A stretch of DNA of 64,000 nt from CALKWS01 sp035302405 (GTDB lineage Bacteria; Actinomycetota; Actinomycetes; Actinomycetales; Beutenbergiaceae): contig DATGSR010000115.1 in the NCBI GenBank assembly GCA_035302405.1, positions 11,529 through 75,528 on the forward strand, in the 5' to 3' direction. This document shows positions 25,098 to 33,874 of this stretch, piece after piece; position 1 is the first letter of the stretch, and each line of letters starts with the position of its first letter. The position numbers were made by a program, and so were the translations under genes. The notes below the pieces were generated by a model. The model ran no database searches and was not told the origin of the DNA. It saw nothing but the letters and a program-made list of their open reading frames with translations.

Positions 25098-26105
25098 ATG
25101 AAGAAACTGATCAACGACCCCAAAGACGTCGTCGCCCAGTCCGTGGCGGGTTTCGTCCAGGCACACTCCGAACTGGTCACCAGCAGCGACGAGCCGGCGG
25201 CGTTGTTCATTTCCCGTGCCGGGGGGCCGGTGCCGGGGAAAGTGGGCTTGGTCAGCGGCGGTGGATCGGGGCACGAGCCGTTACACGGCGGGTTCGTCGG
25301 CGCGGGCATGCTCGATGCCGCCGTGCCGGGGCAGGTTTTCACCTCGCCCACGCCCGACCCCATCCTGGCGGCCACGCACGCCGTGGACGCAGGTGCCGGC
25401 GTGCTGTACATCGTGAAGAACTACACCGGCGACGTGCTGAACTTCGAGACGGCCGCCGAACTCGCCGACCTGGACGGCCTGGCGGTCAACACCGTCGTGG
25501 TCGACGACGACGTGGCGGTACAGGACTCGACGCACACCGCTGGACGGCGTGGGGTCGCGGGCACGGTGCTGGTGGAGAAGATTGCGGGCGCCGCGGCTGA
25601 GCGGGGCGATGACCTCCAGACGGTCACCGCGATCGCCGAGCGGGTTAACGCCAACGTGCGTTCCATGGGCGTGGCGTTGCGGGCCTGCACGGTGCCGCAT
25701 ACCGGCCGCCCCTCGTTCGATCTCGCCGATGATGAGATCGAGATCGGCATCGGGATCCACGGTGAGCCTGGACGGGAGCGCACGCCCATAGCGCCGGCCG
25801 ACGACATCACCGATCGACTGATTGACGCGGTGTTGGAGGACCTGTCTCCACCATCGGGTGAATCAGTCCTGCTGTTGGTGAACGGCATGGGCGGCACGCC
25901 GCTGAGTGAACTATCCATCGTCTATGGCCGTGCCCGGCAGCGCTTGGAGGAAGCCGGGCTGCTGGTGCACCGGTCCCTCTTGGGCAATTACGTCACCGCG
26001 CTGGAGATGCAGGGCGTGTCGGTGAGCGTGCTGCGCCTGGACGGCGAGTTGACGGCGCTGTTCGATTCGCCGGTAGTAACCCCGGCACTGCGGTGGGGTG
26101 CCTGA
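25098..26105 (+). CDS. dhaK: Dihydroxyacetone kinase, substrate-binding subunit DhaK
   Basis: The 335-residue protein is the DhaK subunit of the PTS-dependent dihydroxyacetone kinase. It opens with KKLINDPKDVV, and the LVSGGGSGHEPLHGGFVG block is near residue 50. His221 in IGIHGEPG is the residue expected to bind dihydroxyacetone covalently as a hemiaminal. It hands the bound substrate to DhaL-ADP/ATP for phosphorylation. ATG 25098 has GAAGGAG upstream. It is the first gene of dhaKLM; its stop overlaps the dhaL ATG by one base (TGATG). Confidence 0.96.
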   Translation: MKKLINDPKDVVAQSVAGFVQAHSELVTSSDEPAALFISRAGGPVPGKVGLVSGGGSGHEPLHGGFVGAGMLDAAVPGQVFTSPTPDPILAATHAVDAGAGVLYIVKNYTGDVLNFETAAELADLDGLAVNTVVVDDDVAVQDSTHTAGRRGVAGTVLVEKIAGAAAERGDDLQTVTAIAERVNANVRSMGVALRACTVPHTGRPSFDLADDEIEIGIGIHGEPGRERTPIAPADDITDRLIDAVLEDLSPPSGESVLLLVNGMGGTPLSELSIVYGRARQRLEEAGLLVHRSLLGNYVTALEMQGVSVSVLRLDGELTALFDSPVVTPALRWGA

Positions 26106-26758
26106 TGCAGCAACTGGATGGCGGTTGGGCGCGAGCCTGGATCCGCGAATGTGCCCGGGTGATTGCCGAGCAACGGGTAGCGCTGATGGAGTTGGACCGG
26201 GCGATCGGTGACGGCGATCATGGTGAGAACCTGGACCGGGGGTTCAGCGCAGCCGCGGCCCGCCTGGCCGAGTTCCCCGCCGACAGTCCGGGGGAGGTGC
26301 TGCGGCTGACTGCGGCGACGCTGATGTCCACCGTCGGCGGGGCCGCCGGCCCGTTGTACGGGACCGCGTTTCTGCGCGCCGCTCGAACGGCGGGTGATGA
26401 CGACCTGGACCCCGGGCGACTCGCGGCGATGCTGCAGGCGGCGGTGGAGGGCATCACCACGCGTGGGCGGGCGAGGGCCGGTGACAAGACCATGGTCGAC
26501 GCCTGGGCGCCGGCCGCTCAGGCAGCGCGACGCGCTGCCGGGGAGGGCACGGTGCAAGAGGTGCTGCAGGCGGCCGCCACTGCAGCGGCAGAGGGCGCAC
26601 GGGCCACCGAGCCGTGGGTAGCCCGTAAGGGGCGGGCGAGTTACCTGGGGGAACGCGCCCGTGGCCACCGCGACCCAGGCGCCCAATCCAGCGCGCTGTT
26701 GCTGCAGGCCGCGGTCAGCGCGGTCCATCAGGTCACCGTGAGCGAACAGGAGAGTTGA
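26105..26758 (+). CDS. dhaL: Dihydroxyacetone kinase, ADP-binding subunit DhaL
   Basis: The 217-residue helical-barrel protein carries the nucleotide/Mg site GDGDHGENLDRGF near residues 35-47, STVGGAAGPLYGTAF in the middle, and RASYLGERARGHRDPGA at the end. It moves phosphate from its bound nucleotide to dihydroxyacetone on DhaK, and DhaM recharges it. The ATG shares its A with the dhaK stop. A start 12 bases upstream is possible but has no ribosome-binding site. Its own stop overlaps the dhaM ATG by one base. Confidence 0.95.
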   Translation: MQQLDGGWARAWIRECARVIAEQRVALMELDRAIGDGDHGENLDRGFSAAAARLAEFPADSPGEVLRLTAATLMSTVGGAAGPLYGTAFLRAARTAGDDDLDPGRLAAMLQAAVEGITTRGRARAGDKTMVDAWAPAAQAARRAAGEGTVQEVLQAAATAAAEGARATEPWVARKGRASYLGERARGHRDPGAQSSALLLQAAVSAVHQVTVSEQES

Positions 26759-27474
26759 TGGCGCCCACCGCATTGGTCCTAGTGGCCCACTCCACGTTGC
26801 TGGCACAAGGCTGTGCGCAAGTTGCGGCCCAGATGGCGCCCGATGTTGTGATCCTGCCCGCGGGCGGGTTGGCCGGCGCCCACGACGATGACGGATTGGG
26901 CACAAGTTACGACCTCGTCGAACGCCAGGTACGCCAAGCGTTTCGCGACGGTGCGGTTCACGTTGTGCTGATCACGGATCTGGGGTCGGCAACGCTGACC
27001 GCGCAATCGGTGGCGGAGATGCTCGACGATGATCGCATCCTTGTGGCGGACGCACCGTTCGTAGAAGGTGCGGTGGCCGCGGCGGTCACGGCGCAAGGCG
27101 GCGCTAATGGCGGGCAGGTGCTCGCTGCTGCGGAAGAGGCGGCCGGATCGTTTCGCCCGCCTCGCTCCGCGGCCCCGGAGGTTCCACCCGGGCCGCCGCA
27201 GGATCAAGGCGACGGACAGGTGGTGCGCCGAACGGTCGAATTGCGTAACCGGCATGGCTTGCACGCTCGCCCCGCGGCGATGGTCGCTCGTCGCGTGGGG
27301 GAGTTCGACGCCCGGGTCTGGGTCAACGGGGTGGACGCCACCAGCGTGCTGGCGCTGATGGGACTCGGGCTCACCCGCGGAGCGCGCGTGGAGTTGCAGG
27401 CTACCGGCCCGCATGCGGCCCAGGTCATTGAGATGATCAGCGCCGACGTCGAGGCCGGTTTCGGGGAAGAGTGA
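26758..27474 (+). CDS. dhaM: PTS phosphotransfer protein DhaM (EIIA-HPr)
   Basis: The 238-residue protein has an N-terminal DhaM-type EIIA domain with the phospho-acceptor His11 in LVLVAHST. A Pro-rich linker lies near 140-158. A C-terminal HPr domain has its active His near residue 168 in RNRHGLHARPAA. It carries phosphate from enzyme I to DhaL. Unlike Escherichia coli DhaM it has no enzyme-I-like third domain, so it must be charged by the general PTS enzyme I encoded elsewhere. ATG 26758 overlaps the dhaL stop. It is the last gene of the operon. Confidence 0.93.
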   Translation: MAPTALVLVAHSTLLAQGCAQVAAQMAPDVVILPAGGLAGAHDDDGLGTSYDLVERQVRQAFRDGAVHVVLITDLGSATLTAQSVAEMLDDDRILVADAPFVEGAVAAAVTAQGGANGGQVLAAAEEAAGSFRPPRSAAPEVPPGPPQDQGDGQVVRRTVELRNRHGLHARPAAMVARRVGEFDARVWVNGVDATSVLALMGLGLTRGARVELQATGPHAAQVIEMISADVEAGFGEE

Positions 27475-27490
27475 ACCCCCGCGCTGTCGG

Positions 27491-27502
27491 TACGGTGGGA
27501 GT
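27491..27502 (+). promoter_or_regulatory. Candidate leaderless -10 element for the DUF4233 gene
   Basis: TACGGT at 27491-27496 lies six bases before the ATG at 27503. The only purine-rich stretch, GGGAG, is too close to the ATG to serve as a normal ribosome-binding site. Confidence 0.45.
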
Positions 27503-28009
27503 ATGAGCGGTACTCACCTGGCGGGCGGACCCGAACCCGCCGACCACGCCGGCGGCCCCGGAGCCACCGACGAAGCGGGAGCGTCCGAACCTAGCGGCCA
27601 GCCTCGCGCACAGCGCTCCGCCCGCGTCATCTTCTGCGCCACGGTGCTGGGGCTGGAGGCGTTCGTGGTGTTGTTCGCCGCGCTGGTGGCCATCGGGCTG
27701 GAGTTGGCGGAACCGGCCGTGGTGTGGACCGTGACCGGGATCGCCGCGCTGGCTTGCCTGGTACTGGCCGGACTGGTGCGGTACCGAGCCGCGCTGGTGC
27801 TCGGCTCCCTGGTACAGGTGGGGTTGATCGCCGCCGGACTGGTGATCCCGATGATGTACTTCGTCGGCGGCATCTTCGCCGTCATTTGGGTGGTGGCGTT
27901 GCGGCTGGGGAACCGCATCGACGTCGAGCGTGCTGAACGCGCTCGGGCCGAGTCAGCCAACCCTGCCTCCTCCGACCCCGATGTATCACCGCCCGGTCAG
28001 GGCGCCTGA
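27503..28009 (+). CDS. DUF4233 family membrane protein
   Basis: The 168-residue protein has a hydrophilic N-terminus of about 40 residues, four hydrophobic helices (about 43-65, 70-92, 95-115 and 117-137, including VGLIAAGLVIPMMYFVGGIFAVIWV) and a charged tail. This matches DUF4233, a small actinobacterial membrane family normally encoded between folC and ndk; no function is known. Its place directly before ndk fits, but folC is 6.5 kb upstream. A -10-like hexamer six bases before the ATG suggests its own leaderless promoter. Confidence 0.85.
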   Translation: MSGTHLAGGPEPADHAGGPGATDEAGASEPSGQPRAQRSARVIFCATVLGLEAFVVLFAALVAIGLELAEPAVVWTVTGIAALACLVLAGLVRYRAALVLGSLVQVGLIAAGLVIPMMYFVGGIFAVIWVVALRLGNRIDVERAERARAESANPASSDPDVSPPGQGA

Positions 28010-28094
28010 ACTGACCGTCAGCAACGGTGCAGTAAGAATGCTGGAACCGGTCCGCGCTGCAGCCGTGCCGGTCGGACCCGTAGTCGCCGGCCAG

Positions 28095-28107
28095 TAGGCT
28101 GACCCGT
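28095..28107 (+). promoter_or_regulatory. Candidate leaderless -10 element for ndk
   Basis: TAGGCT at 28095-28100 is followed by seven bases and the ndk ATG at 28108, with no ribosome-binding site between. Confidence 0.5.
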
Positions 28108-28560
28108 ATGAGCCTGAACATCGAGCGCACCCTGGTCATCATCAAGCCCGACGGCGTCCGGCGCGGGTTGGTCGGTGAGATCGTGCGGCGGATCGAAGCC
28201 AAGGGGTACAGCCTCGTTGCTGCTGAGTTGCGCACTGCGGATACTTCGTTGCTAGCCCGGCACTACGCCGAACATGAGGGCAAGCCGTTCTATCAACCGC
28301 TCGTGGACTTCATGTCGTCTGGGCCGGTCCTGGCGGCGGTCGTCGAGGGGCATCGGGTCATCGAGGGCTTCCGCGCGTTGTGCGGAGCGACCGACCCCAC
28401 CGCTGCGGCGCCCGGTTCGATCCGTGGCGATCTCGCCCGCGACTGGGGGTTGCCGGTCCAGCAGAATCTCGTGCACGGCTCCGATTCACCGGAATCCGCC
28501 GCACGTGAGATCGCCCTGTGGTTCCCTGACATCGCCGCAACTGGCACCGCTCGGGAGTAG
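28108..28560 (+). CDS. ndk: Nucleoside diphosphate kinase
   Basis: The 150-residue protein is a complete NDK with TLVIIKPDGVRRGLVGEI at the start, the GATDPTAAAPGSIRGD substrate loop and the catalytic His near residue 122 in NLVHGSDS. It exchanges terminal phosphates among nucleoside triphosphates and diphosphates in the cytosol. It is a few residues longer than most actinobacterial NDKs because of its C-terminal tail. It probably starts from its own leaderless promoter and is followed by a strong hairpin at 28650-28689 before the convergent putP. Confidence 0.97.
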   Translation: MSLNIERTLVIIKPDGVRRGLVGEIVRRIEAKGYSLVAAELRTADTSLLARHYAEHEGKPFYQPLVDFMSSGPVLAAVVEGHRVIEGFRALCGATDPTAAAPGSIRGDLARDWGLPVQQNLVHGSDSPESAAREIALWFPDIAATGTARE

Positions 28561-28649
28561 CGTCGCTCGCGCCGCCGAGGGATAGCGTGGTCGGCGCCGC
28601 AGCAGAGTAGCTCTTCGGGTGTGTTGCTGCCCGAGGAGTTGCGCACACG

Positions 28650-28689
28650 CGAACGGGCCAGCACCGCCATCGGGGTGCTGGCCCGTTCG
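28650..28689. terminator. Strong hairpin between convergent ndk and putP
   Basis: CGAACGGGCCAGCACC (28650-28665) pairs perfectly with GGTGCTGGCCCGTTCG (28674-28689), giving a 16 bp stem with an 8-base loop. No T-run follows on either side. Its position between convergent genes fits a bidirectional terminator. Confidence 0.8.
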
Positions 28690-28719
28690 TCCCGGGGCCG
28701 GGAGAGCCCGACCGGCCGG

Positions 28720-30231
28720 TTACCCGGCGACTTCCTGCTTCACTTCAGAAAGGGCGACCGCCTCGTCGAACTCCCGGTCCAATTCGGCGTTCGGCTTGAA
28801 GGTCAGGTTGCTGACCAGCACAGCCACCAACACGTTCACCGCAAAGCCCGGCACGATCTCGTACAGGCTCGCGCCGAAGATCTCCGGACCGAACGCATTC
28901 CAGAGGAACACGGTGGCCGCCCCGGTGACCATCCCCGCCAGGGCGCCCCAGTTGGTCAGTTTGCGCCAGAAGAGCGACAGCAGGATCGCCGGGCCGAAGG
29001 AGGCGCCGAAGCCGGCCCAGGCGAAGGCCACCAGTTCCAGGATCGTGCCCCCGGGGTTGATGGCGAGCAGAATCGCGATGACCGCCACGACCAACACCGC
29101 CGCCCGGCCCAACATCATCAACCGGACCGGTGAGGTGTCCTTGCGGAACATCCGGTACAGGTCCTCCACGAACGCCGAGGAACTGACGATCAACTGGGAA
29201 GAAACGGTGGACATGATCGCCGCTAGTACGGCAGCGAACACGAAGCCGACCACGAGCGGGTGCAAGAGCATATCGGCGAGGGCGAGCACCACGTGCTCGG
29301 GGTTGTCCAACGGAACGGCGTTGCGGTGGAAGTAGGCGATGCCAACCAATCCTGCGGCCACGGCACCGAGCAGGGAGATCGCCATCCACCCGATACCGAT
29401 CCGCCGTGCGGACTTGGCTGCGGCGGCATCGCGCATCGCCATGAAACGGACGATGATGTGGGGCTGTCCGAAGTAGCCCAGTCCCCACGCGAGTGCGGAG
29501 ATGATGCCGATCACGGTCGCCCCGCCCAGGCCCAGGCCGGCGACCATCGAGAGCCGGGTCGGATCCACCTCGCGGATCGCGTCGAGCGTCTCGCCGACGC
29601 CGCCCACCGCGGCAACGCCCATGATGGGGATGATGATCAGTGCCAGCATCATCAGCGTGCCCTGGACCACGTCGGTCAGGGATGCGCCGAGGAAGCCGCC
29701 GATGAGGGTGTAAGCCAGGGTGACGCCGGCCACGATCAACATGCCGGTGAGATAGTCGGCACCGAACGCGATCACGAAGAACTCGCCGCCGGCGACCATC
29801 ATCGATGAGACGTAGAACGTGAAGAAGACCAGCACAATGAGTCCGGAGGCTACGCGCAGGGCGCGGGATGAATCGTGCAGCCGGTTCTCGAAGAAACTGG
29901 GAATCGTGATGGAGTTCTTTGCCACCTCGGTGTAGGAACGTAACCGCGGTGCAACGAATTTCCAGTTCATCCAGGCGCCGATAGTCAATCCGATCGCGAT
30001 CCACGATTCGATCAGACCCATGGCGTAAATGGCTCCGGGCAGCCCCATCATCAACCACCCGGACATGTCGGATGCCCCAGCGCTGAGCGCCGCCGTCCAC
30101 GGCGGGAGTTTGCGACCGGCGAGCATGTAGCCCTCGTGATCGGTGGTTCGCCGGTAGGCGTAGATCCCGATGGCGATCATGATGGCGAAGTACAGGATCA
30201 GCGCGATCAACTGAAATGTGCGGTCAGACAT
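28720..30231 (-). CDS. putP: Sodium/proline symporter
   Basis: The 503-residue protein is a sodium:solute symporter of the PutP type with about 12-13 membrane helices. Typical segments are LSAGASDMSGWLMMGLPGAIY, GALGASLTDVVQGTLM-like (here GGFLGASLTDVVQGT), and STVSSQLIVSSSAFVEDLYR in the sodium-site region. It imports proline using the sodium gradient. ATG 30231 has AAAGGGG eight bases upstream. It lies 48 bases downstream of putA on the same strand, so the two form a proline-use operon. Confidence 0.95.
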   Translation of the reverse strand: MSDRTFQLIALILYFAIMIAIGIYAYRRTTDHEGYMLAGRKLPPWTAALSAGASDMSGWLMMGLPGAIYAMGLIESWIAIGLTIGAWMNWKFVAPRLRSYTEVAKNSITIPSFFENRLHDSSRALRVASGLIVLVFFTFYVSSMMVAGGEFFVIAFGADYLTGMLIVAGVTLAYTLIGGFLGASLTDVVQGTLMMLALIIIPIMGVAAVGGVGETLDAIREVDPTRLSMVAGLGLGGATVIGIISALAWGLGYFGQPHIIVRFMAMRDAAAAKSARRIGIGWMAISLLGAVAAGLVGIAYFHRNAVPLDNPEHVVLALADMLLHPLVVGFVFAAVLAAIMSTVSSQLIVSSSAFVEDLYRMFRKDTSPVRLMMLGRAAVLVVAVIAILLAINPGGTILELVAFAWAGFGASFGPAILLSLFWRKLTNWGALAGMVTGAATVFLWNAFGPEIFGASLYEIVPGFAVNVLVAVLVSNLTFKPNAELDREFDEAVALSEVKQEVAG

Positions 30232-30279
30232 TGCGTGGCCCCTTTGCCTAATGAAGTGATGGTGGTGATTAAAGTGTGG

Positions 30280-33200
30280 CTACGACGGTGACGAAGCCGG
30301 ATGAGGTACCGACGGCGGAATTTCGTGTGGCCGCGGTGTGCCGAATCGGTGTGCGGTGATCGAGACGGCTTGTTCCCGCAGGAATGACAGTAATTCTACG
30401 CGCCCGGCGCTTACCACTGGGCCGGAATAGATAGCCAATGCCGGTGAACCGTCGGTCGCCTGCGCCAATTCCGTTCGCGAGCCGCCGATCAACCGGATAC
30501 GGCCGCCTACGCGGGCCAGGTGGCGCGCACGGTGGCGCCACTGGTCGGCATCCTCCTGGCGAACATCGGTGCCGACGTCGCGCGCGTACTGCTGCACTGG
30601 GCCGGGCACATCGATCGCCGAACTCAGGGTGACCCGAGACCCGCTACGAGCGCCCGCTGCGAGCACTCGCAGCAACTCCACCACCCGCTCGCCCTCATAC
30701 CGAATGGTCACCGGCGTGGGGTGGTAACGCAGGGCGTTGTGTTCGCTGTGCAGTCCGGTGGCGTCGCGGACGATCCCGAACTCCTCCGCCCAGGCCGCGA
30801 CGTCGGTCTCTAGCGCGCCAGCGAGCCACGTGCGTTCGTCGTCGGCCACCTCCAACGCCTCGGCCGCGCGCAGAGCGCGCAGGGCGACTGGATCGGACAA
30901 CTCCCCGGTGGGGGGCACGGGTTGATCGTGCCAAGTGCCCATCGCGAACAGGTAACTGGGTCCGCCCGCCTTGGTGCCGTTGCCGACGTTCGACTTCTTC
31001 CACCCGCCGAAGGGCTGGCGCTGCACGATCGCCCCGGTGATCCCGCGGTTGACGTACACGTTGCCGGCCTGGACCGATTGCAGCCAGGTGTCGATCTCAT
31101 CCTCGTCCAGCGAGTGCAGACCGGAGGTGAGGCCGTACTCGACCTGGTTGACCATCGTGATGGCCTCTTTCAGCGTCTCGGCGGTCATGATGCCGGTGAT
31201 CGGCCCGAAGTACTCGGTCAAGTGATACTCCGAGCCCGGCCGTACCCCGGCTCGTACCCCGGGGCGCCACAAGGTTCCTTCGTCGTTCAACTGCTGGGGG
31301 CGCAGCACCCAGTTCTCGCCGGGACCCAAAGTGGTCAGCCCGGTGTGGAGTTTGCCTTCCGGGGGACCGATGATCGGGCCGATTTGCGCCCGCTCATCCC
31401 ACGGCATGCCAACGTGCAGGGAGGTGACCGCGTCCAGCAGTTGGCGATGGAACCGCTTGGAGCGGGCAACCGAGCCCACGAGGATGACCAGGGAGGCCGC
31501 GGAGCACTTTTGCCCGGCATGGCCGAACGCCGACAGCGCCACGTCATGCGCCGCCAGGTCCAGGTCAGCACTAGGGGTGACGACGATGGCGTTCTTGCCG
31601 CTGGTCTCGGCCAGGAGCGGCAGGTCGGTGCGCATCGAGCGGAACAGTTCAGCAGTCTCGTAGGCACCGGTGAGGATCAGTTGGTCAACGTGATCGTGAG
31701 CGATCAGCGCCGAGCCGAGGTCGTCTTCCCCGACCTGCACGTATTGGAGGACATCACGCGGTACGCCCGCCTCCCACAGGGCTTCGATCATCACTGCACC
31801 GGTACGTTTCGCCTGCGGTGCGGCCTTGAACACCACCGCGGATCCGGCAGCCAACGAGGAGAGGGTGGACCCGGCTGGGATGGCGGTGGGGAAGTTCCAT
31901 GGGGGGGTCACCACCGTGACGTCCACCGGGGTGAACCTGGCGCCGGTCACCTGTTCCAGGCGTTTGGCGGATTCGGCGTAGTAGTGGGCGAAGTCGATCG
32001 CTTCGCTGACCTCCGGGTCGCCCTGTTCCAGCACCTTGCCGCACTCGGCGCCCATGATCTCCAGCAGGTCCGCGCGGCGCGACTCCAGCACGTCCCCGGC
32101 CTGGTGCAGAATCTCGGCGCGGGCTTCGGCGCCCATCTCCCGCCATCCCGGTGCTGCAGCACGGGCGGTGGCAAAGGCCTCATCGAGGGCTTCGCGGGTG
32201 GTGATGGTGCCTTGCTCGAGAGTGTCCAGCCCCAACGTGCTGTTCTGCATCCGCGAGCGGATCCGAGCGCCCCATGCACGGTTGGCCGCTACGGACGTGT
32301 CGGTGTCGGCAGTGTTGCGGAACCGGTCCCGCGGCGCCGGTGGCTGCGGTTGCGTCCGGTCCTGCACGCGGTGCGGGGCCGGCACCTCGGTGGGCATGAT
32401 GTGCAGCGAGTTCAGGAAACGCTGCCGTTCCCGGTCGAAGAGTGCTTCGTCGCTATTGAGGTCGAAGACCGCCGACATGAAGTTCTCATCGGAGGCACCC
32501 TCATCCAGGCGTCGCACCAGGTAGGCGATGGCGACGTCGAACTCTTGGGGGTGGACCACCGGGGTGTACAGCAGCAGGTTGCCGATGTCCTTGCGGATCG
32601 CGGCCGCCTCGGCGGTGGCCATGCCAAGCAGCATTTCGATATCGACCTCGTCGGGGCCGCATCCTCGTCGTTGAGCCAACAACCAGGCCAGGGCGAGGTC
32701 GAACAGGTTCTGCCCCGCCACTCCGATGTGGACCGAGCGGGTGTGTTCGGGGCGCAGTGCGTAATCCAGCACCGCCTTGTAGGAGGCGTCGGTCTCCTGC
32801 TTCGAGCCCCAGGGGGCCAGCGGCCAGTTCCGCTGTTCGGCGTCCACCTTCTCCATGGGAAGGTTGGCGCCCTTGACCACCCGCACCTTGATCGGTGCCC
32901 CGCCCCGGTCCACTCTCGCGGCGGCCCACTGCTGCAACTCCATCATGGTGCTCAGCGCATCGGGCAGGTAGGCCTGCAGCACGATGCCGGCATGCAGGTC
33001 GTGGAACTCGGGCAGGTCCAACAGCGCTTTGAACACCGCCACGGTGACATCGAGGTCCTTGTACTCCTCCATGTCCAGGTTGATGAACTTCTGCCCGCTA
33101 GGGGCGTTTCGGGCGAGCCGGAACAGCGGCACCAGCGCCTCTACGGCATCGGACACCGCCTCATCGAAGGACCACGGGCTGTGCGGAGCCACGGTGGAGG

Positions 33201-33753
33201 AGACCTTGATCGAGATGTAGTCGACGTCGTCGCGGGCCAGCAGTCGTCGCGTGCCCTCTACCCGCCGTGCGGCCTCCTCCTTACCCAGGATCGCCTCACC
33301 GAGCAGGTTGATGTTCAGCCGCGCACCGGGCTGCCTGCTGCGGATGCGTTTGAGTGCGGGCCCCAACTTGCGTTCCGATGCGTCCACCAACAGGTGCCGG
33401 ACCATCTGCCGCAATGTCGCCTTCGCGATGGGCACCACGACGCCGGGGGCGACCTTGCTGAGTTCCGCCCCCACGCGCACCGCGGTGCGTAGCGGCCAAC
33501 TGAGGAACTGCGGAATGATCGGTACCAGGTCCTGGAGTTGCCGGGCGGCGGCCCGGTGGTCCTCCGGACGGATCACACCGTCGATGAAACGGACGGTGAA
33601 CGTGAGCCCGTTCTCGTCACGTAGTACGTCCGCCAAGCGTTTGGCTGCCGGATCAACCGGCTCCAGCCGGCTGGCGTCCAACCAGCGCCGGACGAGGGCA
33701 ATTGCTTCTTCGGCAAGGGCTTCGTCGATGGCTGTGCCCGTTTTTTCCGTCAC
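30280..33753 (-). CDS. putA: Bifunctional proline dehydrogenase/L-glutamate gamma-semialdehyde dehydrogenase
   Basis: The 1157-residue PutA oxidises proline to glutamate in two steps. The FAD-dependent proline dehydrogenase barrel covers about 120-470, with DYISIKVSSTVAPHSPW and KVRVVKGANLPMEK. The NAD-dependent aldehyde dehydrogenase covers about 520-1010, with its Glu near 712 in LAETSGKN and its Cys near 751 in GQKCSAAS. No ribbon-helix-helix repressor domain is present, so control comes from elsewhere, probably the divergent LysR gene. I choose GTG 33753 because GGAGG lies eight bases before it; GTG 33768 would lie upstream of that site. Confidence 0.95.
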   Translation of the reverse strand: MTEKTGTAIDEALAEEAIALVRRWLDASRLEPVDPAAKRLADVLRDENGLTFTVRFIDGVIRPEDHRAAARQLQDLVPIIPQFLSWPLRTAVRVGAELSKVAPGVVVPIAKATLRQMVRHLLVDASERKLGPALKRIRSRQPGARLNINLLGEAILGKEEAARRVEGTRRLLARDDVDYISIKVSSTVAPHSPWSFDEAVSDAVEALVPLFRLARNAPSGQKFINLDMEEYKDLDVTVAVFKALLDLPEFHDLHAGIVLQAYLPDALSTMMELQQWAAARVDRGGAPIKVRVVKGANLPMEKVDAEQRNWPLAPWGSKQETDASYKAVLDYALRPEHTRSVHIGVAGQNLFDLALAWLLAQRRGCGPDEVDIEMLLGMATAEAAAIRKDIGNLLLYTPVVHPQEFDVAIAYLVRRLDEGASDENFMSAVFDLNSDEALFDRERQRFLNSLHIMPTEVPAPHRVQDRTQPQPPAPRDRFRNTADTDTSVAANRAWGARIRSRMQNSTLGLDTLEQGTITTREALDEAFATARAAAPGWREMGAEARAEILHQAGDVLESRRADLLEIMGAECGKVLEQGDPEVSEAIDFAHYYAESAKRLEQVTGARFTPVDVTVVTPPWNFPTAIPAGSTLSSLAAGSAVVFKAAPQAKRTGAVMIEALWEAGVPRDVLQYVQVGEDDLGSALIAHDHVDQLILTGAYETAELFRSMRTDLPLLAETSGKNAIVVTPSADLDLAAHDVALSAFGHAGQKCSAASLVILVGSVARSKRFHRQLLDAVTSLHVGMPWDERAQIGPIIGPPEGKLHTGLTTLGPGENWVLRPQQLNDEGTLWRPGVRAGVRPGSEYHLTEYFGPITGIMTAETLKEAITMVNQVEYGLTSGLHSLDEDEIDTWLQSVQAGNVYVNRGITGAIVQRQPFGGWKKSNVGNGTKAGGPSYLFAMGTWHDQPVPPTGELSDPVALRALRAAEALEVADDERTWLAGALETDVAAWAEEFGIVRDATGLHSEHNALRYHPTPVTIRYEGERVVELLRVLAAGARSGSRVTLSSAIDVPGPVQQYARDVGTDVRQEDADQWRHRARHLARVGGRIRLIGGSRTELAQATDGSPALAIYSGPVVSAGRVELLSFLREQAVSITAHRFGTPRPHEIPPSVPHPASSPS

Positions 33754-33874
33754 GCTGTTGACCTCCACGTCCCCAGGGGCGTTGATGCCTGTTCGTCAGT
33801 CTGCCAGTCTCGATCTTTCGTGTTAAGCGAGAAAAAGCGAATGGTATTGTTCGGGATCTTCGAAAGGTATGCGG
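33754..33874. promoter_or_regulatory. Divergent control region between putA and the LysR-type regulator
   Basis: These 121 bases separate the two divergent starts and are unusually AT-rich for the window near 33810-33850. Short inverted elements such as TTTCG...CGAGAA (33818-33836) and TCTTCGAAAG could be regulator sites, but none is a perfect T-N11-A repeat I would rely on. GAAAGG at 33862-33867 is the regulator's ribosome-binding site. Confidence 0.5.

Noticed and set aside
30922..33492. Long open frame antisense to putA (856 codons)
   Set aside because: putA on the other strand has complete domains and catalytic residues; the antisense frame has none.
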